Origin: an uncultured Verrucomicrobia subdivision 3 bacterium | GTDB taxonomy: Bacteria > Verrucomicrobiota > Verrucomicrobiia > Limisphaerales > UBA11358 | Direction: 5' to 3' | DNA length: 64,000 bases | NCBI GenBank assembly: GCA_903918885.1 | Contig: CAIXFY010000040.1 | Location: 54,219-118,218, forward strand | Shown here: one piece after another, positions 1-7,545 of the stretch | Numbering within the stretch: position 1 is the stretch's first letter | Layout of the letters: each line of letters starts with the position of its first letter | Program-made: the position numbers and the translations under genes | The notes under the pieces: generated by a model | Told to the model about the DNA's origin: nothing | Databases searched by the model: none | The model's input: the letters and a program-made list of their open reading frames with translations, nothing else

Positions 1-240
1 CTGATTGCGTTGGCGGTTTTCATCCTCGCGATTGTGCTGACGCGGTATGTTTCCGTCGGCTCTATCGCGGGAGCGATTGCGCTGCCGACGACGGTTTGGT
101 TAATGATGCCGCAAAATATTTTTCTCGGCATCGTCACGACGGCGCTCGGCGCGCTGGCGATCTACAAACACAAGTCCAACATTCAACGGCTCATCGCCGG
201 CACGGAAAACCGGCTCGGCCAAAAAAAGGAATCGAAATGA
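1..240 (+). CDS. plsY: Glycerol-3-phosphate acyltransferase PlsY, C-terminal part
   Basis: The 5' end lies outside the window, so only about 79 C-terminal residues are present. They hold two hydrophobic helices followed by a cytoplasmic tail with KHKSNIQRLIAGTENRLG, which matches the conserved PlsY ending (KHR-NI-RLLAGTE-KLG). PlsY is an integral inner-membrane enzyme that transfers the acyl group of acyl-phosphate to glycerol-3-phosphate, making lysophosphatidic acid. The next gene, gpsA, supplies its glycerol-3-phosphate, and plsY-gpsA adjacency is common in bacteria. The family call rests on the tail motif and on this neighbour. Confidence 0.87.
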   Translation: MIALAVFILAIVLTRYVSVGSIAGAIALPTTVWLMMPQNIFLGIVTTALGALAIYKHKSNIQRLIAGTENRLGQKKESK

Positions 241-298
241 AAAATATCCATCGGGAAAAATTAGCGAGCGGTGCAAGCGGTTTCTCTTTGCAAAAAGT

Positions 299-360
299 CC
301 CCCTCATCCCGGCCTTCTCCCCCAGCGGGGGAGAAGGTGTCCGCAGGACGGATGAGGGGG
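299..360. repeat. Nested palindrome with two inner hairpins (Y-shaped element)
   Basis: An 11-bp outer stem (CCCCCTCATCC at 299-309 with GGATGAGGGGG at 350-360) encloses an 11-bp hairpin (313-323 with 327-337, loop AGC) and a small 4-bp hairpin (339-342 with 346-349). The RNA or single strand would fold as a three-way junction. It sits in the plsY-gpsA gap. It has no U-tract, so it is not a classic terminator and looks more like a dispersed REP-type element. Confidence 0.8.
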
Positions 361-418
361 CGCTCGGTGAACCTTGCGTTAGCTATTATTGCTCGCATCA
401 TCTATGGAGGGCTGAGAA

Positions 419-1396
419 ATGAGAATCTGCGTTTTGGGCGCGGGCGCGTGGGGTGCGGCGCTGGCCAAAGTCCTCCACGAAAACGGCAACGCCGTGACGC
501 TGTGGGACATCAACGCCGCGCTGCTGGCGGAACTCCAATCCGGCCGCAGCGAAAAGCTTTTGCCCGGCGTCGCGTTACCGACGGATTGGAAGACGGAGCC
601 AGATTTTGCCAAAGCCACGGGCGGACGCGAAGTGCTGGTGCTGGCGATTCCCTCGCAATTTTTCCGCGACGTGGCGGTGAAGCTGAAAGGTCATCCGGGA
701 ATTTTCGTCAGCGTCACCAAAGGCATCGAGTTTGAAACGGGCGAGACGATGAGCCGGATTTTGCGCGAGCAGGCACCGGCGGATCGAGTGGCGGCGCTGT
801 CGGGTCCAAGTTTCGCGCGCGAGGTGGCGCTGGGGATTCCGACTTCCATCGTCTGCGCGAGCGAGAGCGAAGGCACGGCGAAAATCGTCCAGGGACTTTT
901 TCACCGTCCGGAATTTCGCATCTACCGCAACACCGACATCCTCGGCGTGGAATACGGCGCGGCGCTGAAAAACGTCATCGCCGTCGGCGCGGGCGTGGGC
1001 GACGGCCTCGGTTACGGCGACAACACGAAGGCGGGTTTGGTGTCGCGCGCGTTGTCCGAAATGCGCCGGCTCGGCGTGGCGTGCGGCGCGAAGCCGGAGA
1101 CGTTCAACGGCTTGAGCGGCATGGGCGACCTGATGCTGACGTGTTTTTCCAAGCAGAGCCGCAATCGCGATTTGGGCGAGCGCATTGGGAAAGGTGAGAC
1201 GATTGAACAAATCATCGCGTCGCATCCGAAGCTGGCGGAAGGTTATCCAACGGCGCGCTCGGCGCATCGGCTGGCGAAGGAGAAAGGCGTGCCGACGCCG
1301 ATCATTGACGAGGTTTACGCGATGCTTTACGAGGGTAAAAATCCGAAGCAAGCCGTGCGTGATTTGATTTCCCGCGCGTTCAAGGCGGAGGATTAG
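419..1396 (+). CDS. gpsA: NAD(P)+-dependent glycerol-3-phosphate dehydrogenase
   Basis: This 325-residue cytoplasmic enzyme reduces dihydroxyacetone phosphate to sn-glycerol-3-phosphate for phospholipid synthesis. The N-terminal Rossmann motif GAGAWG is at residues 7-12. Conserved segments such as SVTKGIE, LSGPSFAREV, the catalytic lysine in ALKNVIAVGAG (Lys184) and GDNTKAGLVSRAL are all present, and the length is normal for GpsA. A strong Shine-Dalgarno sequence (GGAGGG, 405-410) precedes the ATG. It follows plsY in the same direction, separated by a palindromic element, and its stop codon overlaps that of the convergent next gene. Confidence 0.97.
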   Translation: MRICVLGAGAWGAALAKVLHENGNAVTLWDINAALLAELQSGRSEKLLPGVALPTDWKTEPDFAKATGGREVLVLAIPSQFFRDVAVKLKGHPGIFVSVTKGIEFETGETMSRILREQAPADRVAALSGPSFAREVALGIPTSIVCASESEGTAKIVQGLFHRPEFRIYRNTDILGVEYGAALKNVIAVGAGVGDGLGYGDNTKAGLVSRALSEMRRLGVACGAKPETFNGLSGMGDLMLTCFSKQSRNRDLGERIGKGETIEQIIASHPKLAEGYPTARSAHRLAKEKGVPTPIIDEVYAMLYEGKNPKQAVRDLISRAFKAED

Positions 1397-2556
1397 CCGA
1401 TGGTGGGCTTGAGCGGCTGCGAGCGGATGATTTCGCGGTTGAGACGTTGAAACCACGGCTGCGGTTTCACGGTCGGCGCGCTTGTTAGCTTGCGCTGGCG
1501 CGAATTGAATTCCAGCCATACCACCCAAATTGAAATCGCGGCAATCACGGACAGGCCGAGAAAAATTTGTTGCACGCCGGTCATCGGAAACATCTGGATT
1601 ACCGACGCGGCGCAGACGACGAGTGGCAGGTGCAGCGCAAACACTGCCAGCGAATGTCTTCCCCACAACGCTGTTTGTTCCATTAGCGCTGCGGGCGGGC
1701 GCGGATTCCACGCCACGAGGAAAACTACCCACGCGGCGAAATTCAGCAGCCGCAACGGGCCGAGCGTCCATTTGTCCATCCACAGGTAAATCGCGGGATT
1801 GATGTCTGCGCTCGGAATAATTCCATGTCGCGCACACAAGCCAGCCAGCACGACGACACCAGCCGCAATGAAGAAAAACTTTTTTGGTTTGGGTGAAATA
1901 ATTTCGCGGCGGAGTGAAGTTTCGCCGAGAGCGACACCGGTGAACCAGAGAAATTGCCACGCCAGCAGGTTAAACGAGCCGCCGCGAACGGGCAGTGTGT
2001 TGGCCGGAAAATGGATTTCTGGAAATTGCGCCGTGATCCAGCCGAGGAATGAAACCGCCAGCACGACGCCCCAACCGCGCCGCCGCGCGGCAACCAAAAC
2101 AAAAGGCGTCGCCAATAGCAGCACGACATAGAGCGGTAGGATGTCGAACAGCGGTGGTTGGTGCAGCAGAAGCGGGATTAGCAACAGGCTACCGAGCGGA
2201 TGCTGGAGAAAATCGTGGAAATGATTCGCGAGCGGCGCGACCTGCCGCGCGTAAGCCCACGCGATGAGCGCCACTGGCAGCAGCACGGCCAGATGCACGA
2301 TGTAAACGAGCTTGGCGCGGTTCCAGATGCGGCGGGACATTTCGGTCCAGCCGTTTTTCAAGTAGGTTTTGCCATAGACCACACCCGCGAGACACGCGCT
2401 CAAGAAGATAAAGCCCTCGGCGGCGCTGGTAAATCCGAACGGTTCCTGCAAGGCGTGGGAGAGTGGCGACGGCACATGAACGCCGGCCATGATGACCAGA
2501 AACATTCCCCGCACGGCATCTAGCCGCATGTCCCGAACTTTCAGACTGGTGTTCAA
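1393..2556 (-). CDS. opgC: OpgC-family membrane acyltransferase
   Basis: The 387-residue protein is very hydrophobic, with about ten predicted membrane segments. It opens with RDMRLDAVRGMFLVIMAGVH, then GFTSAAEGFIFLSACLAGVVYG and QPPLFDILPLYVVLLLATP, which are hallmark stretches of the OpgC family. In proteobacteria OpgC adds succinyl groups to periplasmic glucans. Here no glucan synthase (opgG/opgH) is nearby, so the acyl acceptor is unknown and only the family is secure. The gene converges on gpsA, and the TAA stop (1393-1395 on the reverse strand) overlaps the gpsA TAG. Confidence 0.82.
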   Translation of the reverse strand: MNTSLKVRDMRLDAVRGMFLVIMAGVHVPSPLSHALQEPFGFTSAAEGFIFLSACLAGVVYGKTYLKNGWTEMSRRIWNRAKLVYIVHLAVLLPVALIAWAYARQVAPLANHFHDFLQHPLGSLLLIPLLLHQPPLFDILPLYVVLLLATPFVLVAARRRGWGVVLAVSFLGWITAQFPEIHFPANTLPVRGGSFNLLAWQFLWFTGVALGETSLRREIISPKPKKFFFIAAGVVVLAGLCARHGIIPSADINPAIYLWMDKWTLGPLRLLNFAAWVVFLVAWNPRPPAALMEQTALWGRHSLAVFALHLPLVVCAASVIQMFPMTGVQQIFLGLSVIAAISIWVVWLEFNSRQRKLTSAPTVKPQPWFQRLNREIIRSQPLKPTIG

Positions 2557-2618
2557 AAATTCCTTGTTTTGGAATTAGAAAATTAACTACTCCTCTTAAG
2601 GACCTCTTTTCTACGCCG

Positions 2619-2651
2619 GGAACCGGTCGGCGTCAAATCAAAACCGGTTCC
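2619..2651. repeat. Short inverted repeat downstream of the M50 protease gene
   Basis: GGAACCGGT at 2619-2627 is the reverse complement of ACCGGTTCC at 2643-2651, with a 15-base loop. It lies just past the 3' end of the protease gene on the reverse strand. It could help end transcription, but no U-tract follows, so the role is uncertain. Confidence 0.45.
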
Positions 2652-2653
2652 AT

Positions 2654-3553
2654 TCAGCCAACCGGCTTTTGCCACGCGCTCATCGGGAAGCGTTCGCCGC
2701 AATCGAGGCACTGCGTCAAATCATATTGCGCGCCGCATTGCGGGCAGGCGGCATGGGTGGCAAAGGTGTCGAAGGCGGTTTTGCACTGACCGCAGCGCCA
2801 GAGTTCGCCGAGCGGTGGCGCGGTGCGGCACGACGGACACGCGAACCCTTCGCGGCGTGGAATCTTGGCAATCTTTGCCAAAGCGCGCGCCTGCATGAGT
2901 CCACCCCAGCAGTTCAGCGCAATGAAAACCGCCATGATAATCAGCCAAGTATCGCCCGCCCAAACCGCCACGGCGATTAATCCGACGACGCCTACGATGC
3001 CAATCACACTTGCGGCCATCAGGCTGTTCGCCCGCCCGAACGGAAACCACAGCAGCGCGCGCAGGATTTGGCCGCCGTCAAGCGGATAGACCGGCAGCAG
3101 GTTGAAGGCGAGCAGCACGGTGTTGATGATCGTGACGTTGCGCAACAGCAGAAACGCATCCGGCGCGGCGTCCGCCCAGCCGTGATGTTTGCCAAAATAA
3201 TACAGGCCGAAGAACAACGGCGTGAGCGCCACGTTCACCAGCGGTCCCGCAGCGATGCTCCACAACATCGCGCCCGGGCGTTGTGGTGGGTTGACATAGG
3301 CCACGCCACCGAGCGGCCAGAGGACGATGAGGTTGGCCCCGCCGCCGACCGAGCGGCACGCGAGCGCGTGGCCGAATTCATGCGTCAACACAATCAGGAA
3401 CAGCGACAAAATTTCCAGCGCGCTCCAGCCGTAGTTGGAATACGCGTGCGGCCGGCTGGTGAAATAAAAAAACGCCACAAACCACGCCCAGTGCAGATAC
3501 ACGTCCACCCCCAGCAGGCGGAACAATTTTACTGAGCCTTTGCGCGTGGGCAT
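2654..3553 (-). CDS. Site-2-type (M50) membrane metalloprotease with zinc-ribbon tail
   Basis: The 299-residue protein has the M50 active-site helix LTHEFGHALACR (HEFGH, residues 58-62) and the third metal-ligand motif PVYPLDGGQ (LDG, residues 158-160), both within a multi-span membrane domain. From residue 239 there are four cysteine pairs (C239/C242, C254/C257, C270/C273, C282/C285), consistent with one or two zinc ribbons on the cytoplasmic side. The family cleaves substrates inside the membrane; the target here is unknown. The ATG overlaps the thrH TGA by one base, so the two are translationally coupled. Confidence 0.9.
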   Translation of the reverse strand: MPTRKGSVKLFRLLGVDVYLHWAWFVAFFYFTSRPHAYSNYGWSALEILSLFLIVLTHEFGHALACRSVGGGANLIVLWPLGGVAYVNPPQRPGAMLWSIAAGPLVNVALTPLFFGLYYFGKHHGWADAAPDAFLLLRNVTIINTVLLAFNLLPVYPLDGGQILRALLWFPFGRANSLMAASVIGIVGVVGLIAVAVWAGDTWLIIMAVFIALNCWGGLMQARALAKIAKIPRREGFACPSCRTAPPLGELWRCGQCKTAFDTFATHAACPQCGAQYDLTQCLDCGERFPMSAWQKPVG

Positions 3554-4155
3554 CAGAGCGCTCCCTTGATGAGTTTGAGCAGTTCCGCGTGCGACTCGAC
3601 GGCCTTGAACTGCGGAAATTCTTGCTTCACCTTTTCCGGCGCGTGGATGAGGAAACCCGCGTTCGCCTCGCCGAGCATCGCGGTGTCGTTGTAGGAATCG
3701 CCGGCGGCGACGACGTGATAGTTCAGCGACTTCAGCGCGGCGACGGATTTTTGTTTCTGGTTAGGCTGGCGCAACTGGTAGCCGGCGATGCGGTCTTTTT
3801 CCACAATCAGGCGATGGCAAAAAAGCGTCGGCCAATTCAACTGCTTCATCAGCGGCTGCGCAAATTGCTCAAACGTGTCGGACAGAATGATGACTTGCAC
3901 CAGCGAGCGCAGTTCGTCGAGAAATTCTTTTCCGCCCGGCAGCGGTTGGAGCGTGCCGATGACTTCCTGAATGTGTGAAAGATTGATGCCGTGCCGGTCG
4001 AGGATACCGATGCGGTAATTCATCAGCTTGTCGTAATCCGGCTCGTCGCGCGTGGTGCGGCGGAGTTCCGGGATGCCGGTCTTCTCGGCGACGGCGATCC
4101 AGATTTCCGGCGTCAGCACGCCTTCCATGTCCAAAGTCACGATGGCTTGTTTCAT
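3553..4155 (-). CDS. thrH: ThrH-type phosphoserine phosphatase / homoserine phosphotransferase
   Basis: This is a 200-residue HAD-superfamily enzyme. Motif I is the ThrH-type LDMEGVLTPEIW (Asp9, Glu11), motif II is LSDTF (92-94) and motif IV is AGDSYNDTAML (152-157). Phrases such as IQEVIGTL, GYQLRQ, FHAPE-like IHAPEKVKQEFPQF and the overall length match Pseudomonas ThrH, which hydrolyses phosphoserine and can transfer its phosphate to homoserine. A longer reading frame begins 21 codons upstream, but the family starts at this methionine (MKQAIVTLD). It is coupled to the M50 protease gene by a one-base overlap. Confidence 0.92.
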   Translation of the reverse strand: MKQAIVTLDMEGVLTPEIWIAVAEKTGIPELRRTTRDEPDYDKLMNYRIGILDRHGINLSHIQEVIGTLQPLPGGKEFLDELRSLVQVIILSDTFEQFAQPLMKQLNWPTLFCHRLIVEKDRIAGYQLRQPNQKQKSVAALKSLNYHVVAAGDSYNDTAMLGEANAGFLIHAPEKVKQEFPQFKAVESHAELLKLIKGAL

Positions 4156-4222
4156 CGGCGCAAAGTTTTTCAGAAACCGGCCAGACTGTCGAGCCGGGAC
4201 GATTTGTCCATCCAGCATGGAT

Positions 4223-5947
4223 TTATTTCAACTCCGGATGCGCAGCAAGCAGACCAGCTAATTCTTTTTCCGCAGCGGATAAATTCTTTTGCCAGCGCAA
4301 GGCCTCGCGCAGTTGCGCGGCGGCCTCGGGAAATTTTTCCATTTGAATGAGCGTCTGGCCGAGGCGGAAATGGCCGTTCGCGAATTCTGGACGGATTCTT
4401 AACGCGCTCTGAAAACACTGCGCGGCTTCCGGCCAATGTTTTTCCTGGAGAAAATAAACGCCGACGTTTAACTGCGCATCAGCGTTGTTCGGGTCATAGT
4501 GCGCGGCGGCGACGAGGTGTGGAAAAGCCTCGTCCTTTTTACAAAAACCAATCAGTGCGAGGCCGAGGTTGTATTGGCTGATGGGATAGCGCGGTTCGAT
4601 GCGCACGGATTCGCGGTAAAGCACGAAGGCGCGGAGGTCATCGCCCTTATTTTCAAACGCCTTGCCCAGCGTGTTGGCGGCGACGTAGTTGTTTTCGGTC
4701 ACCTCAACGGCGTGGAGAAACAGCGTGATGCTGTTGCGCCAATAGGAAATCTGCAGATCCGCCGTTAGCACGCAACCAATCACCGCGCCGCCGCCGAGAA
4801 TCAGGAGAATGGTTTGGCTGTGCGGTCGCGCGAGGCAGATTTCCGTAACCCCCCAGACGCCCACGATGAACAGGCCGATGGCCGGGAAATAGGTGTAACG
4901 GTCGGCCATGGATTGTGCGCCGACTTGCACCAGACCGATGACGGGCACAAGTGTGCCGAGAAACCAGAACCAGCCGACGGCCACCCACGGTTTACGCCGG
5001 AGCAGCATCACGGCCAGCGCGGAAATTACTGCTATCAACAAAACCGAGCCGATAATTATCAGTGTCGGCCAGCGGTAGACGTAGGGATAAACGATGGCCA
5101 GATCGGTCGGCCAAAAAAGTTTTGAAAGGTAGCGCACATAGGCGACGGGGACATTGCCGAGGCGACTGGAAAATTCGACGGGGCTCATTGCGCCAGCTTT
5201 GCGTTGAACAAAAAATGTCACCGCGCAAAGGCCGAAGGACAAAATGAAAAACGGAATTTTTTCGAGCAGGAGTTTTTGCAAATTCTGAATTCTGAATTCT
5301 GAACTCTGAACTCTGCCCAACGGCCACACGTCCAGCAGCAGCAAAGTGAACGGCAGTGTCACGGCCATCGGTTTGGCGAGCAGGGCGCAGACGCAAAAAA
5401 ACAAGGCGGCGGCGTAACAAACTTTGAATTTTGAATTTTGGGCTTTGGAATAATTGGCATAGCTCGCGTAGCTGATGATGGTCAGCAGCCAGAAAAACGC
5501 GCTCAACACGTCCTTCCGTTCGGCAATCCACGCGACCGATTCCACATGCAGCGGATGCCACGCAAACAGCGCGGCCACCATGGCGCTGCGCCACATTGCG
5601 CCGGTGGCGGAGCGTAGAAATGCGAATAACAACAAAGTATTCGCGATGTGAAAAAGGACGTTCATCAAGTGATGGCCGCCTGGGTCCACGGCAAAAATCT
5701 GGCAGTCTACCATGTGCGAAATCCATGTGAGCGGATGCCAGTTGGCGACGTGGATGCCGTTGAACGCCCAGACGAGTCCGTGCCACGTCAGGCCGGCGCG
5801 CGTGACGGGATTGTCGTAAATATATTCATCGTCATCGAAGTTGATGAAGGAAAAATCGGTCGTCGGCCAGTAGAGCAACAGCGTTCCGAGGGTAAGCAAA
5901 AGGCCGACCAACGTGAAAAGTCTTTTATCCGTTGGCTCTGAAGTCAT
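4223..5947 (-). CDS. Polytopic membrane protein with C-terminal TPR repeats
   Basis: The 574-residue protein has about ten hydrophobic segments in residues 1-400, then about four tetratricopeptide repeats (410-574; for example NADAQLNVGVYFLQEKHWPEAAQCFQSALRIRP). The N-terminal signature DFSFINFDDDEYIYDNP, HVANWHPLTWISHMVDCQIF and HPLHVESVAWIAERKDVL is typical of the TMTC-like, glycosyltransferase-C-fold family, proposed to act as O-mannosyl-type transferases using lipid-linked sugars. The acidic DDD resembles the catalytic loop of that fold. The ATG is used because the PHP gene upstream ends one base before it. Two heptad repeats are embedded in the coding sequence. Enzymatic activity is inferred. 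Confidence 0.8.
   Translation of the reverse strand: MTSEPTDKRLFTLVGLLLTLGTLLLYWPTTDFSFINFDDDEYIYDNPVTRAGLTWHGLVWAFNGIHVANWHPLTWISHMVDCQIFAVDPGGHHLMNVLFHIANTLLLFAFLRSATGAMWRSAMVAALFAWHPLHVESVAWIAERKDVLSAFFWLLTIISYASYANYSKAQNSKFKVCYAAALFFCVCALLAKPMAVTLPFTLLLLDVWPLGRVQSSEFRIQNLQKLLLEKIPFFILSFGLCAVTFFVQRKAGAMSPVEFSSRLGNVPVAYVRYLSKLFWPTDLAIVYPYVYRWPTLIIIGSVLLIAVISALAVMLLRRKPWVAVGWFWFLGTLVPVIGLVQVGAQSMADRYTYFPAIGLFIVGVWGVTEICLARPHSQTILLILGGGAVIGCVLTADLQISYWRNSITLFLHAVEVTENNYVAANTLGKAFENKGDDLRAFVLYRESVRIEPRYPISQYNLGLALIGFCKKDEAFPHLVAAAHYDPNNADAQLNVGVYFLQEKHWPEAAQCFQSALRIRPEFANGHFRLGQTLIQMEKFPEAAAQLREALRWQKNLSAAEKELAGLLAAHPELK
5281..5315 (-). repeat. Heptad tandem repeat inside the membrane-TPR gene (copy 1)
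   Basis: On the + strand the unit AATTCTG occurs three times (5281-5301) followed by AACTCTG twice (5302-5315), an exact period of seven. It is read through in frame and encodes a short hydrophilic loop with SSEFRIQN near residues 211-222, next to membrane segments. Confidence 0.9.
5423..5450 (-). repeat. Heptad tandem repeat inside the membrane-TPR gene (copy 2)
   Basis: Four seven-base units (TTTGAAT, TTTGAAT, TTTGGGC, TTTGGAA) run 5423-5450. They encode the loop with KAQNSKFK near residues 166-175. This lies about 107 bp from the first tract in the same gene, and the surrounding protein stays in frame. Confidence 0.82.
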
Positions 5948-5948
5948 A

Positions 5949-6749
5949 TCACAGCCAAGCGGATTCGTGCTGGCGCTGGTTAAAGCGGCACGTCTCGGTA
6001 TAGCCGACGCTACGCGCGAGTTCCACGGCGGCTTCAAAATCCATGCCGACTTCCTCCGGCGCGTGCGCATCCGAGCCGAAGGTGATGTGGACGCCTTTTT
6101 GAAAAGCGATTTCCAGCAGGTCGCGGCACGGATAAATCTCTTTGCAATCCTTCCGCAGTCCGGCGGTGTTGAGTTCGATGGCGCAATGTGTTTTGGCCGC
6201 CGCGTCCAGAAACTTTTCGTAGAGCGGCGTGCAATCCTGCTGCGGGCGGATGCCGAACTTTTTCGGCAAATCGGCGTGGCCGATGATTTCAAACAACCCC
6301 GAGGCCGCCGCCAGCGTTAGCCGGTCGAAGTAAATTTTCCAGACCTCGAAGGCGTCGCGCTTTTTCCACTCGGACAGCTTGGCTGGATTATCAATGTCCC
6401 ACGAATCCGAGACGTAATGCACGCTGCCGATGAAATAATCCCACGGATGCCGCGCGGCCAACTGGCGAATCCAGTCCTCATGACCGGGTAGATAATCCAC
6501 CTCCAGCGCGAGGCGGATGGTGAGTTGCGGAAATTCCTTTTGCGCGAGTTGCACCTTGGCAACGTATTCATCGAGCTGCCGGTCGAACATCCGCCAGTTG
6601 TCAAATTCGTCGCGCGGCATGGGCGAATGGTCGGAGAAGCCGATTTCCGTCAGGCCGATTTCCACGGCGCGACGCGCGTAATCCACCGGTTCACCAACCG
6701 CGTGGCGGCAGAGCGGCGTGTGCATGTGCATGTCGGCGGGCATCGGCAT
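5949..6749 (-). CDS. PHP-domain phosphatase, histidinol-phosphatase (HisJ/HisK) family
   Basis: The protein has the PHP metal-binding signature DMHMHTPLCRHA near its N-terminus, then GFSDHSP, ALEVDYLPGHE, GSVHY, IIGHADLP and a C-terminal GSDAHAPEEVG, in the order seen in PHP-type histidinol-phosphatases. These remove phosphate from L-histidinol phosphate, the penultimate step of histidine synthesis. No other his gene is nearby, so a different phosphoester substrate is possible. An in-frame TTG exists at 6764, but the ATG at 6749 is preferred. The TTG arises from a seven-base repeat tract just upstream. The gene ends one base before the membrane-TPR gene. Confidence 0.82.
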   Translation of the reverse strand: MPMPADMHMHTPLCRHAVGEPVDYARRAVEIGLTEIGFSDHSPMPRDEFDNWRMFDRQLDEYVAKVQLAQKEFPQLTIRLALEVDYLPGHEDWIRQLAARHPWDYFIGSVHYVSDSWDIDNPAKLSEWKKRDAFEVWKIYFDRLTLAAASGLFEIIGHADLPKKFGIRPQQDCTPLYEKFLDAAAKTHCAIELNTAGLRKDCKEIYPCRDLLEIAFQKGVHITFGSDAHAPEEVGMDFEAAVELARSVGYTETCRFNQRQHESAWL

Positions 6750-6757
6750 GACGGGGA

Positions 6758-6799
6758 GTTTCAAGATTCAGTCCGCAAGTTTCAAGTTTTGTATTCAAT
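6758..6799. repeat. Heptad-periodic tract at the PHP gene start
   Basis: Six consecutive seven-base units read GTTTCAA, GATTCAG, TCCGCAA, GTTTCAA, GTTTTGT, ATTCAAT. It belongs to the same seven-base-periodic class as tracts at 5281, 5423, 8473, 12141 and 34339. It replaces what would be the 5' leader of the PHP phosphatase gene. Confidence 0.65.
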
Positions 6800-6841
6800 C
6801 AAAAAGCCGGAACCGATTTTTCATTCCAGTTTTATTTACAT

Positions 6842-6971
6842 GAGGGGCAGTAGCCTAATTTGGAGTGCGGCGACATGTCGCCGCTTTCCGACTGGGCGAC
6901 ATGTCGCCCAGTTCCAAAGCGCGGACATGTCCGCGCACTCCAAGTTAATGCACTGCCTCTGCCCGCAGAGG
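6842..6971. repeat. Cluster of three ACATGT-centred palindromes in an outer stem
   Basis: Three perfect palindromes, each centred on ACATGT, lie at 6867-6884 (18 bp), 6891-6912 (22 bp) and 6919-6936 (18 bp). An outer stem pairs TTGGAGTGC (6860-6868) with GCACTCCAA (6935-6943), and GGCAGT (6846-6851) with ACTGCC (6952-6957). A further hairpin, CCTCTGC/GCAGAGG, follows at 6956-6971. The set would fold into a multi-armed structure. No coding capacity is visible. Confidence 0.9.
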
Positions 6972-7059
6972 CTTGACAGTTTTTCCGAATCCTGCTGTTA
7001 TCGTCACGTCTCTGGGAATTGGGTATGGTCACCTTAAATAACTTCTTGGCTCCGGCGTT

Positions 7060-7109
7060 GGCTCGCCGGTCACGGCTCGCCGGTCACGGCTCGCCGCTTT
7101 AGCGGCGAG
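7060..7109. repeat. 14-bp direct repeats ending in a GC-rich hairpin
   Basis: GGCTCGCCGGTCAC occurs at 7060-7073 and again at 7074-7087. A third copy starts at 7088 but diverges into a hairpin, CTCGCCGC (7090-7097) with GCGGCGAG (7102-7109). An A/T-rich run follows (7119-7137), so the hairpin could work as a terminator on the + strand, although no gene is read toward it. Confidence 0.7.
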
Positions 7110-7166
7110 TAGCGCGGCAAAAAAGTTTTCTCTTTTTCAAGCCAATTCCCGTCGCCCCGAAACGTC

Positions 7167-7454
7167 CCTCGTTTTACCCCGGTTTGCGTCCGTCGCCATG
7201 GCGCGATCCTTGGTTTGCCTTGATTGGAACCAACCCGCCCCGCGCGACCTTCGTTTTACCTCGGTTCGTCCGAGTCACCGCCGCCCGACGCTCGTCTTGC
7301 CTTGTCCGCGTCCAAATCAGGGTGGCGCGACGCTTTTTTCGCCCCGATTTGCCCAAATCCACCCCGCCCGACGCTCGTTGGGAGCCGATGGGCGCAAATC
7401 TGGGTCAGCCAACCGTCGTTTTGCCCCGGTTGGCCGCAATTTTTGCCGGTTGCC
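7167..7454. repeat. Degenerate ~41-bp tandem repeat array (about seven units)
   Basis: By eye, units begin at 7167, 7208, 7248, 7289, 7331, 7372 and 7414, with lengths 40-42 bp. Each begins near C-C/G-T-TCGTTTT-G/A-CC-C/T-CGGTT and ends near a CGCGA or CCCGA box. The units have diverged. No single reading frame is obviously preferred. The array fills most of the gap before the frameshifted gene at 7546. Confidence 0.7.
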
Positions 7455-7545
7455 GCAGAAACCGTCAAAAATCGTTCAAATCTGCGAAAAAAACGTCGTA
7501 AATCACTAACTAACCAACCACAACCATCAACCCCCATAGTATATT

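Noticed and set aside
96..735. Forward frames running through the 299-360 palindrome into gpsA
   Set aside because: They exist only because the palindrome has no stop in some frames, and they overlap gpsA out of frame.
575..1960. Long reverse-strand open frame overlapping gpsA and opgC
   Set aside because: It is antisense to gpsA, whose motifs are clear, and its composition is Arg/Ala/His-rich without a recognisable domain. It is a codon-bias shadow.
2619..2651. Rho-independent terminator for the M50 protease gene
   Set aside because: The stem is good but the loop is long and no U-tract follows on the reverse strand.
7167..7454. CRISPR array
   Set aside because: The repeats are degenerate and contiguous, without unique spacers, and no cas gene is near.
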